From contig NC_084939.1 in NCBI RefSeq assembly GCF_958298935.1, positions 8,819,501-8,883,500 of the forward strand: DNA of 64,000 nt, written 5' to 3'. The notes beneath the pieces are model-generated. The model was not told the DNA's origin, searched no databases, and saw only the letters and a list, made by a program, of their open reading frames with translations. Below, in pieces: positions 57,651-64,000 of this stretch (position 1 is its first letter; every line of letters starts with the position of its first letter). Position numbers and translations under genes: made by a program. The stretch is from Phragmites australis. Its lineage: Eukaryota; Streptophyta; Magnoliopsida; Poales; Poaceae.

Positions 57651-58555
57651 TTTGAAACACTTGCTAAATCTAAACCTAAGAAGGTTGTTTTTAAGTGTGC
57701 TGGATTTTTATCTTCTATGATGAATGCAAATGTTGCTTCTTCTTCTAAATCCACACATCGGGTTAAGTACAATTGCACTAATTGTTGTAGAAATGGACAT
57801 TTAGTAGATTTTTGCTTTAGACTAGCTAAACAACAAAGGATATAAAAGTTTAAGGGTAGCTCTAATTTTTGAAAGGCACGTGCTATCCCTCATGATGTTG
57901 TTTCACCTCATTTTGTGCCTCGGGTGAAATAGTTATCACCTTTTGCTACTCGTGTAACTCGTCATGAACCTACTCGAGCTTCTCAAGTGAAGACTACTCG
58001 AGCTGCTAGTGCTTCTCAAGTTGAACCTACTCAAGCTTCTCGAGTTGAGTCTACTCGGGTTACTCATATTTTGCCTACTCGCATTTCTAGTTAGGTGACT
58101 CAATACTGGATCCCTAAATGCCTTATTACTAACCCCAGTACTGAGGCCTCAACATCTTCTGTAGCCTTATAGGTTTCTTGAGCGAGGAAGGAGAACATTT
58201 GGCTAGTCAATTCCGGATGCTCACGCCATATGTCCGGTGACAAGAATTAGTTCTCGTCTCTTGTACGTGCATCTCGTGCTGAAAGTGTTACTTTTGGAGA
58301 TGTTTCTTCTACATCAGTTGTTGCAAAAGGTACAGTGCAGGTAAATGATAAGTTTATGTTCAAGGATGTTGCTCTAGTCGAGAACTTGAAATTTAACTTG
58401 CTTTCTGTCTCACGAATGATTGATGAAGACCTTGAGGTGTGTTTTAAGAAAAAATAATGCAAAGTATTAGATGCTTCAGGTGATCTTGTTTTTAGTATCT
58501 CACGTTTTGGAAGAGTTTTTAAGGCTTATTTGGATGCATCACCTTCTTCTATGAT
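57651..58555 (+). pseudogene. Copia protease region remnant
   Basis: After a Thr/Ser-rich repeat stretch with VKTTRAASASQVEPTQASR-type phrases (57930-58090), the frame reads WLVNSGCSRHMSGD near 58200, the copia protease site. The catalytic Asp of the D-S-G triplet is Asn. It continues with FKDVALVENLKFNLLSVSRM to about 58440, then stops. Confidence 0.75.
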
Positions 58556-58558
58556 TAG

Positions 58559-59557
58559 ATGTCTTGTTCTGATGTTTCTAAAGATCTATTCTTTTGGCAT
58601 CGTAGACTTGCTCATGTCGGTCTAGATCATCTCACTCGAGTTAGTTATTTAGATCTTATTTGTGGTTTGTCTAAGCTTAAGGGTGATAAAGGATTAGTAT
58701 GCTCTTCGTGTAGACATGGTAAAATACATTTAAGTTTACATCCACCTATTACCATGGTTATGACAAATACACCTAGTCAACTTTTGCACCTTGATACTGT
58801 TGGTCCTTCTAGAGTAAAATCTTTTGGAGGTAAATGTTATGTACTTGTTATTATTGATGATTTCTCTAGATACTATTGGGTTTTCTTTATGCCATCTAAG
58901 GATGAAGCTTTTGATCATTTTAGGAATCTACTTCGTAGATTGTCTATTGATCTTCCTGGTTCACTTAGAGCTATTAGAAGTGATGATGGAACTAAATTTA
59001 AAAATTCTTCTTATGATCACTTTTGTGTCGAGAAAGGTATTGAACATCAATTTTCATCACCTAGAGTACCTCAACAAAATGGTATAGTTGAAAGAAAGAA
59101 TAGAACTCTGGTTGAGATGGCTAGGACCATGTTAGATGAATTTTCTACTCCTAGAAAATTTTGGGCCGAAGCTATATCTACTACTTATTATGTTTCAAAC
59201 CGTGTTTTCTTGAGATCTAAATTAAGTAAAACCTCATATGAGCTGCGGTTTGGACATAGGCCTAGTGTATCTCATTTTAGAGTTTTTGGTTATAAATGCT
59301 TTGTGCTGAAATCTAGAAATTTGAATAAGTTTGAGTCCAGATCAACTGATGGTATTTTTCTTGGATATCTTGCTCATACTCATAGCTATCATGTGCTTAT
59401 TCTAGAGACTAACAAAATTATTGAAACCTGTGAGGTTACTTTTGATGAGGCTAGTCCTGGAACTAGATCAAGTGATCAGGTACAGGTACACATGTTCAGG
59501 GGGAGTCCTAGAGCATTTTTGTGGATGATGATAAGGAGGATGAGGATGAGATTTTAA
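58559..59557 (+). pseudogene. Copia integrase frame (332 codons open)
   Basis: An open frame covering the GAG-pre-integrase zinc site (FWHRRLAHVGLDHL ... CSSCRHGK, with His and Cys pairs intact) and the integrase core. The core holds acids in LLHLDTVGP, IRSDDGTKF and NGIVERKNRT. The C-terminal part reads HFRVFGYKCFVLK...FESRSTDGIFLGY...EVTFDEASPG. The catalytic triad looks intact, but the rest of the polyprotein is broken, so it is annotated as a pseudogene part. Sequence style matches SIRE/Maximus-type grass copia elements. Confidence 0.85.
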
Positions 59558-61342
59558 TTTCGATGACACAATCAGTTGTAGATCCCTTGACACCTTCGAC
59601 TACTTTGGCTACAGTTGGACATCCTCAAACTACTAAATCATATGTGCATATTGAAGGAGAAGAAGAGATTGCTTCTGGAGTCAATGCTCCTCTGCACATT
59701 TAGCGGATTCATCCACCTGATCAGATGAATGGAGATTTATATGAATGAGTCACACAGTCCAGGTTTATTGATTCTAATTCTCATGCTCATTCAGGTTTTA
59801 TTGCTTCTTTTGAACCAAAAGATGTTTCACATGCATTAACTGACGAATCTTGGATCAATTACATGCATGAGGAACTTGAAAATTTTGAATGAAACAAAGT
59901 CTAGAAGCTAGTCGCACCTCCTCTGGGTCATACCCTTACCGGAACTAGATGAGTTTTCAAAAATAAATAAAGTGAGGATGGTGTTGTTGTTAGAAACAAA
60001 GCTAGACTTGTAACTCAGGGTTTTACATAGGTAAAAGGGCTAGATTCTGAGGAAACTTTTGCTTCGGTTGCTAGACTAGAAGCCATTAGAATTATTTTAG
60101 CGTTTGCTACATCTAAAGGTTTTAGATTATATCAAATGGATGTCAAAAGTGTTTTTCTGAATGGCTACATTAATGAAGAGAATTATGTTAAGCAACCACC
60201 TGGTTTTGAAAATCCTAAATATCCAAATCATGTATCCAAGTTGTCTAAAGCTTTGTATGGTCTAAAATAAGCCCCTAGAGCAAGGTATGATAAGCTTAAA
60301 ACTTTCTTGCTTAAAAAGGGTTTTGTAATGGGAAAAGTGGACAAGACGTTGTTTGTGCTCAAGCATGGTAATGATCAACTATTTGTTCAAATTTATGTAG
60401 ATTATATTATCTTTGGTTATTCTTCTCATGCTTTGGTGTCCCAGTTTTCAGAAACGATGAGTAGGAAATTCTAGATGAGTATGATGGGTGAACTAACATA
60501 CTTTTTGGGTGTTCAAGTCAAACAAACCAAAAAATGTACTTTTGTTCAGCAAAGTAAGTATACACAAGACCTGCTACGACATTTTGAGATGGAAAACAGC
60601 AAGCTGATCATGACACCTATTGGAGCAACAACGACAATTGATCCTGATGAAGATGGTGAGCCAGTTGATCAAAAAGAATATAGAAGAATGATTGGATTAC
60701 TTTTGTATCTCACCGCTGGCAATTTGTTGTATGCTTATGTGCACGATTTTAAGCTTCCCCATGTCCTTCACATCGACAAGCTGTCAAACGGATTCTCAGG
60801 CATCTTCATGACACTCAAGACTTTGGCATATGGCTTTCTGCTTCTTCTTGTATTAGCTTAAGAGCTTTTTCTGATGTTGATTTTGGAGGTTATAGAATTG
60901 ATAGAAAAAGTACATCTGGTACATGTCATTTTTTGGGTAATTCTCTTCTTGCATGGTCATCTAGGAAACAGTCTTCTGTTGCACAATCTATTGCTGAATC
61001 TAAATATGTAGTTGCGGCTAGTTATTGTTCACAAACTCTTTGGATAGTTGCTACTCTTAAAGATTATGGGGTTAATTTAGAGAGTGTTCCACTTTTCTAT
61101 GATAACACTAGTGCTATAAGTATTGATAAAAACCCTGTGCAACATTCTCGGACTAAACACATTGACATCGGATTTCATTTTCTTAGAGACAATGTGGAAA
61201 AGGGAACATTGAACTTCTCTGTGTGGATAGTGAATACCAATTGGTAGAGTTTTTCACAAAACCTTTGGACTCTTCTGTTTTACTTTTCTTTGGGGAGAAC
61301 TTGGTGTTATTCATCCTATAGAATTGTTCTGAGGGGGAGTTC
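59558..61342 (+). pseudogene. Copia reverse transcriptase and RNase H remnant
   Basis: RT motifs are readable across stops: ESWINYMHEELENFE near 59850; KARLVTQGFT; YQMDVKSVFLNG near 60140; LSKALYGLK, followed by a stop where relatives have Gln. YVDYI stands where copia RT has YVDDI near 60395, so a catalytic Asp is lost. The 128-codon frame at 60475-60861 continues with GELTYFLGVQVKQ. RNase H (60933-61247) shows WSSRKQSSVAQSIAESKYVVAASYC and DNTSAISIDKNPV..SRTKHIDI. A polypurine tract, GAGGGGGAG, lies at 61331-61339. Confidence 0.8.
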
Positions 61343-61620
61343 TTATATCTTGAAGGTTGTCGGAGTTTAAAAATGAGAAAATAATAAAATATGATGAGCA
61401 TCATATCTGATACATATGTGACTTTTAAAGTCAATGCTTATGCTACATAGGAGTTTTTGCACCTTCATATCAATAAATGTAGGATGTAGTTTTTGTCATG
61501 ACTTTCTAAATCGAATGACAACTTGAATTAAATCTTGTCATGGTTAAACTCTCTTGATTGCTTTAATCTTTGATAAAAAAAATGCTATATGTGAAAGACT
61601 CAAAGAAATATAAAAGTGTT
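61343..61620 (+). other. Sequence downstream of the copia polypurine tract
   Basis: AT-rich and non-coding. By position it should be the start of the copia 3' LTR or a 3' untranslated stretch, but I cannot match it to an upstream LTR. It is interrupted by the solo LTR at 61621 and resumes at 63161 (to about 63322). Confidence 0.4.
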
Positions 61621-63155
61621 TGTCGGAGGATTAACTCCTGTCGCAGGGATCCCGAGAGACCCCTTTTTAGAGATTCGGCCGGGGGGATGATCCTGAATAA
61701 GTTCGTCGGAGAAATAAACGGAAGCGGAAGTAAATGCAACGGCCGGTGGTGGGGGATGATCGACCTAGTGCAAAGGGAAGTAAATGCACCGGAGTTTAGA
61801 CAGGTTCGGGCTGCACGGGGGCGTAATACCCTACTCCTGTATGGATGCAATAACTATCCTAAGGGTGATCCCTCAAGGATATAGCTGGTTACAAGAATAT
61901 TGTGTCTAACTGAGAGCTTGAAGCCCCTTGCTCTTGGGCAGGGACTACGGTTTTTGTTCTCGGTGCTTCTGTGCTCGATGCCTACGGTCTCTTCTTCGTT
62001 GGTTGCAGCACGGTCGACTGCTTGGGCTTGTTGATCTCTCTCTTTTTCTTCCTGTACGCCGACCCTTTTATGCACTCACCGGCCGCAACATACCCCGAAC
62101 GGGAAGGAAGGGGCACAAGTTCCAAGACGCCACGACTGAGAAAGGCGTCATCGTTTCCTCTGGGCGAAGTGACTGGGGCGGTCGAAAAATGCGACGCGCG
62201 TCCGATCACTTGTCACTGTGGACGCCCTGGCAACGGGCGCCATTGAGAGGGCCCACCGAGCAGCCACAGAGCCACCCAGCGTGCCCGCCCTGTCTTGTTC
62301 CTATGCCACGGCAGGGCGGCAGGTGGAACGCCTTGATCCTGGCAACATTATCCCGAGATACACCAGATGATACGGGACGGGACCCGTGCAATTAATAGCC
62401 CCACGCCCCTCTGCCAAAGCATGGCAGGAACTGATGCCGCGGCGGGAGCAGTTGGATATGTCAGGCCACGCGCGCTCATTTAATGCGGCCTTGGACCTCT
62501 GACGGGCGGACACCTCATCTGTGGGCCCCTTGGGGGCCTCTCTGGGTCGTCGGGGAACCGAGTGCTCGGGGGTACCGTTCACCTCCCCGAGCACTCTCTC
62601 TCGGGAATGCCTATCTTTGTCTTCGGGGTACCAGATGCTCGGGGGTACCGGTTACCTCCCCGAGGACTCTCTCCCGAGCATTCGCGCATGATCCTTCGGG
62701 GAACCGAGTGCTCGGGGGCTGCCACGAGCAACCCCGAGCACTCTCTCCCGAGCACTTTTGCACAGACCTTTCGGGGAACCGGGAGCCCGGGGGCTGCCAC
62801 GCGTAGCCCCGAGCACTCACTCCTGAGCATTCTCACGCTGGCCCTCGGGGAACGGTGCGCTCGGGGACTGCTGCGCGCGATCCCCGAGCACTCTCTCCCG
62901 GAACTTAGCTCTTCTGATCGTCGGGGGACTAGGGTGCTCAGGGATGAGCGGGCACCTCCCCGAGCACTTTCTTCCCTGTACTTGGACTATGCGGGTCATC
63001 AGGGAACTAGGGTGCTCGGGGACCAGAGACTGTGGCCCCGAGCACCTTCTCCCGGAACTTAGATTTTCCTCATCCTGCAGGAGGGACCTCGCGGGATGGT
63101 GACACGCTGGCCTGGCCTCGGGACTCAGGGACCCCCGGTTCCTGATACACCGACA
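61621..63155 (+). mobile_element. Solo LTR, 1,535 bp, TSD GTGTT
   Basis: Begins TGTCGGAGGATTAACTCC and ends CTGATACACCGACA, giving inverted TGTCGG/CCGACA ends. The 5-bp GTGTT flanks both sides (61616-61620 and 63156-63160). There is no internal coding region, polypurine tract or primer site, so this is a solo LTR left by recombination between two LTRs. Strand is not certain. The family is probably gypsy-like, judged from ends and length. Open frames across it (up to 166 codons) are translations of its repeats. Confidence 0.9.
62557..63075 (+). repeat. Seven tandem GC-rich units of 73-78 bp inside the solo LTR
   Basis: Units begin near 62557, 62630, 62703, 62778, 62852, 62928 and 63006. Each has a GTGCTCGGGG-type block followed by its near-complement CCCCGAGCACTCTCTCCCG, so each unit can fold back. 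Spacing is regular but the units have diverged. Confidence 0.85.
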
Positions 63156-63322
63156 GTGTTGAATAATAGTTGATAGGGAAAATATCAAGGAAGTATGTAC
63201 TATTGCACTTCTTCTTTACGAGACTGCTTATCATTGCACTTTGATATGAACTTGGAAGAAGTCGTGTATTATGGTAACTATTGTCTTAAGCTTATGATTG
63301 TCTTTGACATAAGCTTGGCATG

Positions 63323-64000
63323 TGTCACACCCGATTTTAACGGACAAAACCAGATACTGCTTATATATGCCCAGGATGTTTAACATACATAAGGACGTCA
63401 CATGTGAAGTAACAAAAGTAATACTTTTATTAAATAAATGTTAACTCTTACAGTAATTGACATATATTATCTTCTATGTAGATATCTGCAGTGGAACAGA
63501 AGCACTGGTGCCCAACAACACCGCAGGCAACCAACTGGAAGACATGCTCCTAGAACGTCACAACCTCATCTTGATAGTCTTCAACACCTTCACTCACTGA
63601 GCAGCACCATATATGTCACAGGGCATAGGGAAAATAGCAAGTGTGAGCATATGACGCGCTCAGGAAGTGTATAGGAGAATAATGATATGCAGGCTTATAT
63701 CAAGAATAGGCTAACACAAGGTATATTTACGTAAATACGAGTAAAGAAAACAATTGAACTTTAAAAGCATTGAACAATTATTAAGTGAATGTATCCCAAT
63801 TAATCTAACCATTAGACTTCACACAAAACTAACCATCTTGCAAACCATAACCATCACCATAACCATAACCACGACCAAACCAAACCCATCTAATCATGTG
63901 AGGATCCAAGTCTCCTATAACCGTGGGCACGACTATTATAATAGTTTTACACTCTGCAGAGGTTGTCCAACTTTTAGTCACGAGTCAAGATACTCATGTT
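63323..64000 (+). mobile_element. Start of an LTR continuing past the window
   Basis: TGTCACACCCGATTTTAACG at 63323 resembles LTR starts of grass gypsy elements (compare TGTCACGTCCCG of the Tekay-like LTR in its own orientation). The rest is non-coding. No second end or target duplication can be seen, so type and strand are tentative. Confidence 0.45.

Noticed and set aside
62562..63062. 166-codon plus-strand open frame in GC-rich DNA
   Set aside because: It is a translation of the 73-78-bp repeats inside the solo LTR, with the same phrase repeated and no domain.

Overview
The window looks like repeat-rich intergenic DNA from a grass, probably Panicoideae-like; the species call is an inference. 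The evidence is its contents: En/Spm (CACTA) transposons with Transposase_21, DUF4216 and DUF4218 segments, Ty3/gypsy chromoviruses, a SIRE/Maximus-type Ty1/copia element, a large solo LTR, and a plant mobile domain (PMD) gene remnant. I found no intact host gene, rRNA, canonical tRNA or CRISPR array. Almost every coding segment is a transposon pseudogene, many broken by TAG or TGA codons of the kind cytosine deamination produces.

Layout. 1-1646 (-): five 3' exons of a PMD gene with good splice sites but in-frame stops. 1647-5494: AT-rich DNA with no recognisable gene. 5495-6165: a 671-bp non-autonomous CACTA element with a TGA target duplication. 7007-16580: a complete but decayed 9.6-kb CACTA element (CACTA-1) with an ACA target duplication. 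It carries a broken transposase, a 49-bp minisatellite, a Transposase_24/DUF8039-like gene and an Ulp1-like cysteine protease segment. 16979-36481: a second CACTA family (CACTA-2) as two head-to-tail copies, A and B. Each has a transposase pseudogene, a tRNA-like pol III motif, an internal block of subterminal-type repeats and a second gene.

36482-53765 (-): a decayed Tekay/Del-like gypsy element inserted into CACTA-2 copy B. Inside its gag gene sits a young gypsy element at 43258-50942 (-) that looks like the centromeric CRM clade. It has 854-bp LTRs differing at 4 sites, a GGGAT target duplication, and a gag-pol frame interrupted only by one TGA. Its pol frame runs through the polypurine tract into the 3' LTR.

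53766-56245: LTR-like remnants. 56246-61342 (+): a degenerate copia gag-pol with a 363-bp internal duplication. 61621-63155: a solo LTR (TSD GTGTT) with seven copies of a roughly 75-bp GC-rich repeat. 63323-64000: the start of another LTR that leaves the window.

The relative order of insertion can be read directly: CACTA-2 tandem, then Tekay-like gypsy, then CRM-like gypsy; and copia, then solo LTR. The most unusual observations are the internal subterminal-repeat blocks placed just before the second gene in both CACTA families, the A-box/B-box/oligo-T units repeated in CACTA-2, a 270-nt near-perfect hairpin inside CACTA-2 copy A, and the nearly intact CRM-like element. I did not find a clearly new biological system.
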